From NCBI GenBank assembly GCA_035550075.1, contig DASZQG010000223.1:1-64000 (forward strand): a stretch of DNA of 64,000 bases. Reading direction: 5' to 3'. Both the position numbers and the translations under genes were made by a program. Positions within the stretch are counted from its first letter, which is position 1, and every line of letters starts with the position of its first letter. The notes under the pieces were generated by a model. It saw only the letters and a list, made by a program, of their open reading frames with translations, searched no databases and had not been told where the DNA came from. The DNA is from AWTP1-13 sp035550075. GTDB lineage: Bacteria; Pseudomonadota; Alphaproteobacteria; Rhizobiales; Hyphomicrobiaceae. Below are positions 35,684 to 43,932 of the stretch, one piece after another.

Positions 35684-35746
35684 TCATCGCAGTCGCGCAC
35701 GCGTACCGCTGCAGAAACGTCGCTCCATGTCGATCCGATAAGTCAT
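35684..35746 (-). CDS. putative arginine-rich leader peptide of the arg operon
   Basis: From the ATG at 35728 the frame encodes 14 residues, MERRFCSGTRARLR, then TGA at 35686-35684. Five of the 14 codons are Arg (CGA, CGT, CGT, CGA, CGA). An in-frame ATG at 35746 would extend it to 20 residues with six Arg. The stop is 30 bases before the terminator stem, the geometry expected of a ribosome-mediated attenuator. GCGCGA within the Arg codons can pair with TCGCGC at the base of the terminator, a possible antiterminator. Ribosome-binding sites are weak for both starts. This is inference from layout. Confidence 0.55.
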   Translation of the reverse strand: MTYRIDMERRFCSGTRARLR

Positions 35747-35887
35747 GGGGATGTTATGAGGCTGTGGCGCCACGGTTGTCAATCCTGGCAGGGCTGATCT
35801 CAGAAACAGGGGAACCGGGAGCACCCCGCGCTCCCGGTCCTCCCCCCGCTGTGCTCCGCCACGTCCCGCCGGCAGAGCAAACTCCTA

Positions 35888-36478
35888 TCAAACGGTGACG
35901 TTTTCCTTGACCTCGCCCGTCGGCGCCTCAGCCGACGCGGGCTGTGCCGCCTGCGCCGGGGCGGGGACGACGACAGCCGGAGCTACCACCTCGCGGTCGC
36001 GACGCCGCGGCTGCGGCGGCTGGAAGGCACGCCGGGCGTGAAATTCGCAATAGGGAAGGCCGGTGACTTTGGTTTTGCCGCAGAAGTGGAAATCGGACTG
36101 CTGGGGATCACCGATCGGCCAGCGGCAGCAGGCCTCCGTGAGGGTCTGGATGTATTTGCGCTCTTTGAGCGGGATCACAAGCTCTTCGGCCGGCGGCACA
36201 TAGGGCTCGGAGTCGCCAAGGTAGAGATTGCGCAAGGCTGGATTGCCGACATTCGCGAAGCGCGGCTTCATGAGCCGTTTGCCGGCTTGCGCGCGCACGC
36301 GCGGCCGGTGCGATTTCATGCGTGAGGTCGTGGCGCGGCCTGCAAGACCCAGCCGGTGTACCTTGCCGATGACGGCATTGCGGGTAACCCCACCGAGACG
36401 GCCGGCGATCTGGCTTGCGCTCAGCCCGTCCGACCACAACTTCTTCAACAGTTCGACCCGCTCGTCGTTCCAGGCCAT
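35888..36478 (-). CDS. gcrA: cell cycle regulator GcrA
   Basis: GcrA binds sigma-70 RNA polymerase and activates promoters carrying methylated GANTC sites. The N-terminal DNA-binding domain (MAWNDERVELLKKLWSDGLSASQIAGRLGGVTRNAVIGKVHRLGL) is nearly the family consensus. The C-terminal sigma-interacting domain has ACCRWPIGDPQQSDFHFCG and YCEFHARRAF. Length is 196 residues, with a Pro/Ala-rich tail. Three GANTC sites lie within 56 bases upstream of the ATG. It is transcribed toward argD. Confidence 0.95.
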   Translation of the reverse strand: MAWNDERVELLKKLWSDGLSASQIAGRLGGVTRNAVIGKVHRLGLAGRATTSRMKSHRPRVRAQAGKRLMKPRFANVGNPALRNLYLGDSEPYVPPAEELVIPLKERKYIQTLTEACCRWPIGDPQQSDFHFCGKTKVTGLPYCEFHARRAFQPPQPRRRDREVVAPAVVVPAPAQAAQPASAEAPTGEVKENVTV

Positions 36479-36484
36479 AGCCTT

Positions 36485-36534
36485 GAATCTCCCGCTTGCT
36501 CACATGGCGGGACTCCGGCACCGCGCGCGGAATC
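36485..36534. promoter_or_regulatory. cluster of three GANTC sites upstream of gcrA
   Basis: GAATC at 36485-36489, GACTC at 36511-36515 and GAATC at 36530-36534 all match the CcrM target GANTC and sit 7-56 bases before the gcrA ATG. None occurs in the next 150 bases upstream. Methylation-sensitive control of gcrA is plausible. Confidence 0.55.
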
Positions 36535-36945
36535 CGCCCACTACGGCCGGACGCGAGGCATGCAGGCTGTTCAAGCGCACGCGCGCGAACACCCGTTAGC
36601 CGGTCAGACCGACGACAAACTCGACGCTGAAACTTGGATACTGAACGCGACTGACGGCGCTCGACTTGGCGCGCTGACGCGTGACACCCACGACTGACAA
36701 AAGCCCCGCTCGCAAATCACACGCGAGTACGCCGTGGGCGATGGGCAGAGATTACTATGCGGTTAACAGCAGCCTCAAGGCGTCTCGGCGAATCGGACGC
36801 AATTGAGAATCGCTGTGTGACTCGCCCACCACAGAACGATCTGCAACTTGTGAATCCCGGGGATAGTTGATTGCGCTCGCCACGAATCTTGAACGGCAGC
36901 GCTTGCGAATCGCCAACGCCGCATCGGCCGACATACCGCGCATGT
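36535..36945 (-). other. intergenic region, no gene seen
   Basis: About 410 bases between the gcrA promoter area and the end of the Usp-like gene. Short frames here look like chance. An imperfect hairpin (CTCGC/GCGAG, about 36705-36725) precedes a short T run on the minus strand, but is too weak to call a terminator. Confidence 0.45.
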
Positions 36946-37809
36946 TCAGCGCACGAGAAACAGGGGGCACTCCAGCACCGAGGCGAGGGCCGCGAGTTTG
37001 CCGTCTTCGGGGACCACCAATCCGCCGAACTGGCAGATGACAAAGCCTCCGTGCATGCGCCGCAAAGTTTCAGCAACGGCGGCCGCCTCCCCGCGCGCCA
37101 GGTCTGCGCAACGGATCTGTACGCCCTCGCGATCCTCCAGGGCCAGCCGTGCCTCCCCCTCCATCCAGGCCAGCCGTTCTTCGTCCGGAGCGATCAGCAA
37201 CAGGACGATCTCGGCCGAATCCAGCGCCGCCAGCCTTTGCGCCACCATCAGCATGCCGCTCAGCTGCTGCACGTCCTCGACTGCGACGACGATCGGACCC
37301 ACTGCGCGCCGCGCCTTCGGACCGGCCATGACCACGCCGGTAGTACCGGCTATTTCCTGCAGCATTTGCTTCAAAAGACCGCCGGCGCGATCATCGAACG
37401 GCTCTGCAAACGCCACCACATTCCACGGCCCAGACTCTGCGCAAGCGATGGCCAGTGCGCGAAGGGGTTCATCCCGCATAACGCGCACCTGCAACGGCAC
37501 ATCAGCGGCGCTTGCGAGCAGCTCGACCTGCCGGTGCGCGCCCTGCGCCGCCAGCCGCAGATCGTGCGCGATTCCGGCTGGCGAAACGGCTCCACGGCGG
37601 CGCCCGGAAAATGAAAGTTCCCGCAGGAACCCGTACGCCGCACAATCGATGAGCTGCTCGTCCTCGATGAAGAGAGCTTCGACGCCCGAACCGAAGGCGC
37701 GGGCGATGCGGACGGCGGCATCCAGCGCCACCGGATTTGGCAGTCCAGATTGCAGGTGCAGCACGACGCGGCCGCGATCCTCGTCTGAGGCTGCCACGTG
37801 GGCAATCAT
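36946..37809 (-). CDS. Usp-like protein coupled to a LonB-type protease
   Basis: The 287-residue protein appears to have two alpha/beta halves resembling universal stress protein domains: ALDAAVRIARAFGSGVEALFIEDEQLIDCA is like the Usp module of KdpD, and VGPIVVAVEDVQQLSGMLMVAQRLAALDSAEIVLLLIAPDEE starts the second. I see no catalytic motif and no transmembrane segment. ATG 37809 has AAGGA eight bases upstream and overlaps the protease stop by 4 bases, so the two are translationally coupled. It might be a partner or substrate-recognition factor of the protease; this is inference only. Confidence 0.7.
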   Translation of the reverse strand: MIAHVAASDEDRGRVVLHLQSGLPNPVALDAAVRIARAFGSGVEALFIEDEQLIDCAAYGFLRELSFSGRRRGAVSPAGIAHDLRLAAQGAHRQVELLASAADVPLQVRVMRDEPLRALAIACAESGPWNVVAFAEPFDDRAGGLLKQMLQEIAGTTGVVMAGPKARRAVGPIVVAVEDVQQLSGMLMVAQRLAALDSAEIVLLLIAPDEERLAWMEGEARLALEDREGVQIRCADLARGEAAAVAETLRRMHGGFVICQFGGLVVPEDGKLAALASVLECPLFLVR

Positions 37810-40310
37810 GAGTTTTCCTTGCCCGCCGCCGCTACGCCGTTCGCGCTCCTGGCGAAGCTCCGCCCGCGCTCGGCGAACGACCGCAACTTGTCCTCCACCA
37901 GCCGGTTGATGGTGCCGGCCGGGAACCTGCCATCGCTGTTGCGCTCGCCGGCCTTGACGCCGGTGAGGATCTCGATGCCTTCGTCGATGGTTGACACGGG
38001 ATAGACGGCGAACTGTCCATTGCGCACCGCATCGACCACATCCTGACGCAACATCAGATGCTGAACGTTGGACTTCGGAATAAGGACTCCCTGTTTTTCG
38101 GTGAGCCCCCGGGCGCGGCAAATGTCGAAGAAGCCTTCGATCTTCTCATTGACGCCGCCGATTGCCTGCACTTCGCCGAGCTGATTGACCGAGCCGGTTA
38201 CGGCCAGGCTTTGCTTGATGGGCACGCCTGACAACGCGGACAGCAGGGCATAAAGCTCCGCTGAGGAGGCGCTGTCGCCGTCGACGCCGCCGTAGGATTG
38301 TTCAAAGACCAGGGTTGCCGCCAGCGCCAGCGGAACGTCGAGCGCATAGCGACCGGCCAGGAACCCCCAAAGGATCATGACTCCTTTGGAGTGAAGCGGA
38401 CCACCGAGCTTGGCCTCGCGCTCGATATCAGTCACCCGGCCGGACCCAAGTCGTACGCGGGCGGTGATCCGGCTTGGGCGGCCGAATGCCAGCGAGCCCA
38501 GTTGCATCACGGACAAGCCGTTGATCTGTCCGACGCTGCTGCCCTCCGTGTCGACGAGTACGAGACCCCGATTGACGACCTCCTGGGCTTTCTCGCGCAG
38601 CCGGTCCGACCGGCGGATCTGCTCTTCGATAGCGCGCTCCACATCCTGCTTGCCGGTGACCTTGCGGTTGGCCTCGCTCGACCAGTAGTCCGCTTCGCGG
38701 ACCAAGTCCGCAAGGCGGCCGATCTCGATCGAAAGCTTCTCGCGGTCATCGGCAAGGCGGGCACCCTCATCAATAAGCCGCGCGACGCCGGCGGCATCGA
38801 CGGGCTTCAGGCTGTGCTCCTTGACGATGGAGGCGATCAGGCGCGCATAGCCGAGATCGTTCTCGGTTGATCGCGCGATGGTGTCGTCGAAATCCGCCTG
38901 CACCTTGAACAGGCGCGTGAAATCCGGATCGTGCGCTGCGAGCAGGTAGTACAGCTCCCGGTCTCCGAACAGCACCACCTTGACGTCGAGCGGAATGGGC
39001 TCGGGATCGAGGGTCTGGGTGGAAATGAAGCCCGCCGTCTCGATCGGCTGCTCGATGCGGACCTCGCGCGCCTTGATCGCGCGTTTCAACGCCTCCCAGG
39101 CGAACGGCGACAAGAGAAGGCGCCGCGCATCCAACAGCAGATAGCCGCCATTGGCCTTGTGCAATGCGCCGGGTTTGACGAGTAGAAAATCTGTGACGAG
39201 CGTACCCATCTGGGCGAAATGCTCAACACGCCCAATGAGGTTGCCATAGGTAGGATTGATTTCCTCGACGATAGGAGCCCCCGCTGGGGCACTGGCGTCG
39301 GCCGATACCATCGGGTTGACCATGTAGCGGCGAAAGCGCGGATCATGCGCGCTGTCCACCGACTGCTTGACGATAGCGTTCTCCTCTTCGCCCGTTGGCA
39401 AAAACAGCCCGACATTGCGCACCATGTCATAGCCCGCGGCCAGGACGTAGGCAGCCGCGTCAGGCACGTCGCGAAACGAGGCTTCGAGGTCATCCAGCGC
39501 ATCGCCTACCGCGCGCTTGGCCACCTCCTCGTTGAGCTCGCTGAGGTCACTGCGCCGCTTCTTGTCGCTCTTGGGGAGGCGCTCAAGAATCGTCTGCATC
39601 TCCTTCTGCAGCGCGTCAATCTTCATCTCGACATCGCGGCGCATGGCTTCCGGCAATGCATTGAACACTTCCGGCTTGACGACCTTGCCCTCATGCATCG
39701 GCGCCATGGTGAAGCCGTTGGGCGTGCGCAGAATGGCGATGTTCTGGCTCTGCGCCTTGGCGCTCAGTGCCTGGAACGCCTCGTCATTGGTGGATCGAAA
39801 CTGTTCGTCGATGGCACGCCGCCGCGTGCGGTATTCCTCGCTTTCGAACACCGCCGGCAGAACGTTTCGCAACTCGTCGATGGCCGCCACCATGCCTTTG
39901 GCAAGCGCGCGTGCGCGGCCATGCGGCAGCCGCAGCGCCTTAGGCTGGTTGGGCGTCTCGAAGTTGTAAACGTAGACCCAGTCCGAAGGCGCCGGTGACT
40001 GCGCGGCTCTTGGGCCCAGATGCGATCGCACAGCGGTGGTCTTGCCGGAGGCGGGTGGCCCCAGCACGAACATGTTGAAATCATGGCTCTTGATGTTGGC
40101 GCCGAACTGGATGGCCTTCAGCGCGCGGTCCTGGCCGATGAGGCCCGTGATCGGCTGCAATTCGTCGGTGGTCTTGAAGCCGAGCGTGGATGGCGCCACC
40201 ACGCGGCGAAGCTCGGACGCGTCCAGGGGCTGGGGACGGGCCGCCACCGTTGTCACCTCCCCATCCACAACGGGGGCGGGACCATCCTGCTGCGAGCGCT
40301 TGAAAAACAT
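37806..40310 (-). CDS. LonB-type ATP-dependent protease
   Basis: The 834-residue protein has an N-terminal region, an AAA+ segment with Walker A FVLGPPASGKTTAVRSHLG near residue 80, a long helical insertion (AIDELRNVLPAVFESEEYRTRRRAI), VDTEGSSVGQINGLSVMQLG, and a C-terminal Lon protease domain. The catalytic Ser is in GVDGDSASSAELYALLSALSG and the Lys in IGGVNEKIEGFF. This is the AAA_32/Lon_C architecture (LonB-like), distinct from housekeeping LonA, which has a LAN domain. ATG 40310 (FFKRSQQ) was chosen over a GTG four codons upstream. Its stop overlaps the Usp-like gene. Confidence 0.9.
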   Translation of the reverse strand: MFFKRSQQDGPAPVVDGEVTTVAARPQPLDASELRRVVAPSTLGFKTTDELQPITGLIGQDRALKAIQFGANIKSHDFNMFVLGPPASGKTTAVRSHLGPRAAQSPAPSDWVYVYNFETPNQPKALRLPHGRARALAKGMVAAIDELRNVLPAVFESEEYRTRRRAIDEQFRSTNDEAFQALSAKAQSQNIAILRTPNGFTMAPMHEGKVVKPEVFNALPEAMRRDVEMKIDALQKEMQTILERLPKSDKKRRSDLSELNEEVAKRAVGDALDDLEASFRDVPDAAAYVLAAGYDMVRNVGLFLPTGEEENAIVKQSVDSAHDPRFRRYMVNPMVSADASAPAGAPIVEEINPTYGNLIGRVEHFAQMGTLVTDFLLVKPGALHKANGGYLLLDARRLLLSPFAWEALKRAIKAREVRIEQPIETAGFISTQTLDPEPIPLDVKVVLFGDRELYYLLAAHDPDFTRLFKVQADFDDTIARSTENDLGYARLIASIVKEHSLKPVDAAGVARLIDEGARLADDREKLSIEIGRLADLVREADYWSSEANRKVTGKQDVERAIEEQIRRSDRLREKAQEVVNRGLVLVDTEGSSVGQINGLSVMQLGSLAFGRPSRITARVRLGSGRVTDIEREAKLGGPLHSKGVMILWGFLAGRYALDVPLALAATLVFEQSYGGVDGDSASSAELYALLSALSGVPIKQSLAVTGSVNQLGEVQAIGGVNEKIEGFFDICRARGLTEKQGVLIPKSNVQHLMLRQDVVDAVRNGQFAVYPVSTIDEGIEILTGVKAGERNSDGRFPAGTINRLVEDKLRSFAERGRSFARSANGVAAAGKENS

Positions 40311-40476
40311 GCAATAACCCACCGAATGTCTTCAGCCGGCGGGGGACCATAGGCGCCCGCGCCGGCCAAGAAAAGGCCGGGCGACGGGCCGCGTCAACTG
40401 ATCTGCGCGGGCTTTCCGATCGCCTGTGCTGCCAGCGCCTCAGCGCAACAAGGAGAGGCCACAGGACCGCCGCTTC

Positions 40477-40968
40477 ATGGCAATTGTCGCGATGCAAAAC
40501 AGTGCGCTCCGGGACGGGCGGCAATCTGCAGCGGCTTTCGATATCTGCCGGGGGGTGGCGCGGCTGCTCAAAGCCCATGGATTTGCGGTGGTGACAGAGC
40601 TTGCGCTGGCCAATGGACGCCGGGCCGACGTTGCCGCCATCTCGGACTCTGCTGAAATTTGGATTGTCGAGATCAAGTCCTGCCTCAACGATTTCCGCAC
40701 CGACGAGAAATGGCCCGACTACCGCGAGTACTGCGACCGCCTGCTGTTTGCGGTGGACCCCGGCTTTCCGCGCGATGTCCTGCCTCTGGGGACCGGGCTG
40801 ATCGTCGCGGACCGCTATGGCGGGGAGATCATACGGGATGCGCCGGTGCACAAGCTTTCCGCGCCGCGCCGGAAGGCCATGATGCTGAATATGCTGCGGT
40901 CAGCGGCGTTCCGCCTGCAATCGGCGGTCGACGCGGAAGCAAGTTTCGAAGGGCAGCCAAGAAGCTAG
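40477..40968 (+). CDS. mmcB: DNA repair-associated protein MmcB
   Basis: MmcB is an alphaproteobacterial protein with a PD-(D/E)XK-like fold, linked genetically to DNA-damage tolerance. The 163-residue sequence shows DGRQSAAAFDICRGVARLLKAHGFAVVTELALANGRRADVAAI, then IWIVEIKSCLNDFRTDEKWPDYREYCDRLLFAV; the Asp in RADVAAI and the Glu/Lys in VEIKS could form the nuclease-like core. The start could instead be the ATG at 40492. It converges on regA, the usual neighbour in Hyphomicrobiales. Confidence 0.88.
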   Translation: MAIVAMQNSALRDGRQSAAAFDICRGVARLLKAHGFAVVTELALANGRRADVAAISDSAEIWIVEIKSCLNDFRTDEKWPDYREYCDRLLFAVDPGFPRDVLPLGTGLIVADRYGGEIIRDAPVHKLSAPRRKAMMLNMLRSAAFRLQSAVDAEASFEGQPRS

Positions 40969-40984
40969 GCGGGAGATCCGGCGG

Positions 40985-41548
40985 CTATTTGGGGGCCCGC
41001 TTGGCCAGAATCCGCTGCAAGGTGCGCCGGTGCATGTTGAGCCGGCGCGCGGTTTCCGAGACGTTGCGGTTGCACAATTCGTAGACGCGCTGAATGTGCT
41101 CCCAGCGCACACGGTCCGCCGACATCGGGTTCTCGGGCGGCGCTGCCTTTTCGTTGGGCGGAGCCAGCAGCGCATCCGTCACGTCGTCGGCGTCGGCGGG
41201 CTTGGCCAGATAGTCCACGGCGCCGAGCTTCACCGCCGACACGGCGGTGGCAATGTTGCCGTAGCCAGTCAGAACGACCGCCCGAGCCTGGGGCCTCGCC
41301 TTCGAGAGCTCGGCGATGACATCGAGCCCATTGCCATCCTCCAGGCGCATGTCAACGACGGCAAATGCAGGCGGGCTCTGGCGGATCAGCGTCATGCCCT
41401 CCGCAACGGAATGCGCGGTACGCACTTCGAACCCGCGCATTTCCATGGCTCTGGCCAGACGAAGTGCAAACGCGCGGTCGTCGTCCACCAGCACCAGCGA
41501 CCGATCTTCCGGAAGCTCATCCGGCTTGAATGAAAGGTCCTCGACCAC
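40985..41548 (-). CDS. regA: redox response regulator RegA/ActR/PrrA
   Basis: The 187-residue regulator has a receiver domain (VLVDDDRAFALRLARAM, phospho-acceptor Asp at about 66 in VVDMRLEDGNG, Lys in YLAKPADADDV) and a Fis-type C-terminal helix-turn-helix ending NVSETARRLNMHRRTLQRILAKRAPK, almost invariant in this family. It controls respiratory, fixation and redox genes in response to RegB. regB lies 77 bases upstream on the same strand. Confidence 0.95.
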   Translation of the reverse strand: MVEDLSFKPDELPEDRSLVLVDDDRAFALRLARAMEMRGFEVRTAHSVAEGMTLIRQSPPAFAVVDMRLEDGNGLDVIAELSKARPQARAVVLTGYGNIATAVSAVKLGAVDYLAKPADADDVTDALLAPPNEKAAPPENPMSADRVRWEHIQRVYELCNRNVSETARRLNMHRRTLQRILAKRAPK

Positions 41549-41625
41549 TGTAAGTGCTCCTTATACCCGTCTTACTATACCGGGCCGGCTCGGCAGACCC
41601 AAGTGTTCGGGCATAGACTTCTTAA

Positions 41626-43014
41626 CTAGCCGTCAGGAGAGGCAGCAAGCTCGCGTCCGCTGAACGGTTGTTGAAGTTCCGCGCCGTGATCCATGCTGGG
41701 CCGCCCTTCGAAGACGTGGCGCGGCCAGACGATCTTGACCTCGGCTCCGAGAGCCGGTCGGGCGCGGTTCTCGAACGAGACGACGGCGCCGGAGCGCTCC
41801 AAAAGGGTCTTGGCGATGAAAAAGCCGAGCCCCAATCCCGACGGCTCGTTGCCCATGCCACTACCAGGCCGATGGGACCGGCGGGTCGTAATATACGGGT
41901 CGCCAAGGGCGTCGATGATGTCGCGGGAGATGCCCGGCCCGTCATCGACGATGGTGATCGTCACTTCGCGCGCGGACCACCGGGCGGTGACCTCCACTCT
42001 GCGCCTGGCGAAATCGACGGCGTTCTCAATGAGGTTGCCGAGACCGTAAATGACGCCGGGCCGCCGCTCGCCGACGGGCTCCTGCCCGTCCATTTCCTTG
42101 CCCCGATCGACGGACAGCACCAATTCGGCACTGAACCCGCGATAGGGTTCGGCCGCCTCCTCGACCAGCTGCGTCAGGCTCATGCGGGCGTGCAGCGGGT
42201 CGGGCTCGCCGGGGCTGCGCGTCAGCTTGGTGAGAATCTCGCGGCAGCGCTGGGCCTGACTTTGCAGCAGCGCGAGGTCTTCGGCGTAGTTGCTCCCGGC
42301 CGGGGCTTCGCGCGCAAGATCCTTGGCGACCACAGTAATCGTCGAGAGCGGGGTGCCGAGTTCGTGGGCGGCGGCTGCGGCAAGACCATCGAGTGCGTGC
42401 AACTGCTGCTCACGCGCCAGGACCATCTCGGTGGCTGCAAGAGCCGCGGTCATCTGCCGTGCCTCCTTCGCCAGGCGCCAGGCATACAGCGCAAGGAACA
42501 GCATGCCCGAGGAAATCGAGGCCAGCATACCGACCTTGTAAAGAACATCGAGGCCCAGGCCTGCGTTCCCGTACCAAGGCAGGGATAAGTGCCAAACCGA
42601 CAATGCAACGCCCACGCATGCGGCGAGCAGCCCGAGGCCGATCGTATGCGGAGAAGGCAGGGTGGCCGCCGACACCGTGACGGGCACCACCAGCAGGAAG
42701 GCAAACGGATTCTCGATCCCGCCTGTCAGATAGAGCAAAGCCCCGAGCTGCAGGATGTCGTAGGCCAATAGCGTGGTCGCCGAGCCGGTGCTGAGCCAAC
42801 GCCGTGCCGGATGCCGGATGCGCAAAAAGACGTTGAGCCAGGCGGAGAGCGCAATGAAGGCCAGGCAGACGCCCAGAGGCAGACTGAAATCCAGCACAAA
42901 GCGGACGAAGCACACCGTTACGAGCTGGCCGACGACCCCGAACCAGCGGAGGCGGACCGCGGTCTGCAGGCGCAGTCCGCTCTCGACGGGTCCCCGCCGG
43001 TACCACTCCAACAT
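41626..43014 (-). CDS. regB: redox sensor histidine kinase RegB/ActS/PrrB
   Basis: About six transmembrane helices occupy residues 20-180. The quinone-binding heptad GGxxNPF appears as GGIENPF at 98-104. The H box AAAAAHELGTPLSTI puts the phospho-acceptor His at 217, and a Cys at 257 in QAQRCREIL is exactly 40 residues later, the spacing of His225/Cys265 in Rhodobacter capsulatus RegB. N and G boxes follow (GNLIENAVDFARR, DDGPGISRD, GLGLGFFIAKTLL). The ATG at 43014 was chosen; a TTG at 43059 would add 15 residues. It is divergent from an ABC transporter/SCO operon. Confidence 0.94.
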   Translation of the reverse strand: MLEWYRRGPVESGLRLQTAVRLRWFGVVGQLVTVCFVRFVLDFSLPLGVCLAFIALSAWLNVFLRIRHPARRWLSTGSATTLLAYDILQLGALLYLTGGIENPFAFLLVVPVTVSAATLPSPHTIGLGLLAACVGVALSVWHLSLPWYGNAGLGLDVLYKVGMLASISSGMLFLALYAWRLAKEARQMTAALAATEMVLAREQQLHALDGLAAAAAHELGTPLSTITVVAKDLAREAPAGSNYAEDLALLQSQAQRCREILTKLTRSPGEPDPLHARMSLTQLVEEAAEPYRGFSAELVLSVDRGKEMDGQEPVGERRPGVIYGLGNLIENAVDFARRRVEVTARWSAREVTITIVDDGPGISRDIIDALGDPYITTRRSHRPGSGMGNEPSGLGLGFFIAKTLLERSGAVVSFENRARPALGAEVKIVWPRHVFEGRPSMDHGAELQQPFSGRELAASPDG

Positions 43015-43146
43015 GCCAGCCAATGAAACAGGCCAAACCCGCAACGCTTCCACCCGCAATTGCTTGCTTCAGCCGTCTTGCTACCCCAGATAGGAGCGGT
43101 TAGCCAATGCCGGTGACACGGCACAGCCGAAGTATTTCTGCTCGCC

Positions 43147-43932
43147 ATGCAAAAGCCCATGCCCAGTCCCAGCGGGGGCGTCCAGCCGCGTCCCGTGGAG
43201 GTCCGTGATCTGCGCAAGGTCTACGGTGAGATCACGGCCGTGGACGGCGTCAGCTTCGGGCTCGAAAGCAACTCGGTCACGGCGCTGCTGGGGGGCAACG
43301 GCGCCGGCAAGACGACCACCATCTCGATGCTGATGGGCCTCGTGGTGCCGACCTCAGGTGAGGCGCGCGTATTCGGCGCCGACATGGCACACGAGAGGCA
43401 CAAGGTGCTGCATCGCATGAATTTCGAGAGCCCCTATGTCGATGTGCCGATGCGCCTCACGGTGCGGCAGAACCTGCAAATCTATGGCCGCCTCTACGGA
43501 TTGAATGATCTTGCCGGGCGCGTGACCGACATTGCCGCAGAGCTGCGACTGACGGAGCTGCTCGATCGGGCCTACGGCAAGCTGTCGGCCGGGCAGAGGA
43601 CTCGCGTGAGCCTCGCCAAGGCGCTGCTCAATGAGCCCGAGTTGCTGCTGCTTGACGAGCCGACGGCATCGCTCGATCCGGATACGGCCGATTGGGTCCG
43701 CACAAAGCTCGAGGACTACCGCCGCGTGCGGCAGGCCACCATCGTGCTCGCGTCTCACAACATGGCCGAGGTCGAGCGGCTAGCCGATCGAGTCATCATG
43801 CTGGAGAAGGGCCGGGTGATTGCTGACGAAACACCCGAGGAACTCATTAAGCGGTTCGGGCGCGAAACTCTGGAAGAGGTGTTTCTTGCCATCGCGCGTC
43901 GCGGCGGGGGAAGCGCGGAGCTTGCGCCATGA
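43147..43932 (+). CDS. ABC-2 type transporter, ATP-binding protein
   Basis: The 261-residue ATPase has Walker A LGGNGAGKTTTI, the ABC signature KLSAGQRTRVSLAKAL, Walker B LLLLDEPTASLDPD and the switch His in LASHNMAEV. It belongs to the DRA/NodI/CcmA-like exporter ATPases. Its stop overlaps the permease start by 4 bases. In many alphaproteobacteria this pair lies next to a SCO protein and regBA, hinting at a role in respiratory or copper homeostasis; this is inference from context. Confidence 0.9.
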   Translation: MQKPMPSPSGGVQPRPVEVRDLRKVYGEITAVDGVSFGLESNSVTALLGGNGAGKTTTISMLMGLVVPTSGEARVFGADMAHERHKVLHRMNFESPYVDVPMRLTVRQNLQIYGRLYGLNDLAGRVTDIAAELRLTELLDRAYGKLSAGQRTRVSLAKALLNEPELLLLDEPTASLDPDTADWVRTKLEDYRRVRQATIVLASHNMAEVERLADRVIMLEKGRVIADETPEELIKRFGRETLEEVFLAIARRGGGSAELAP

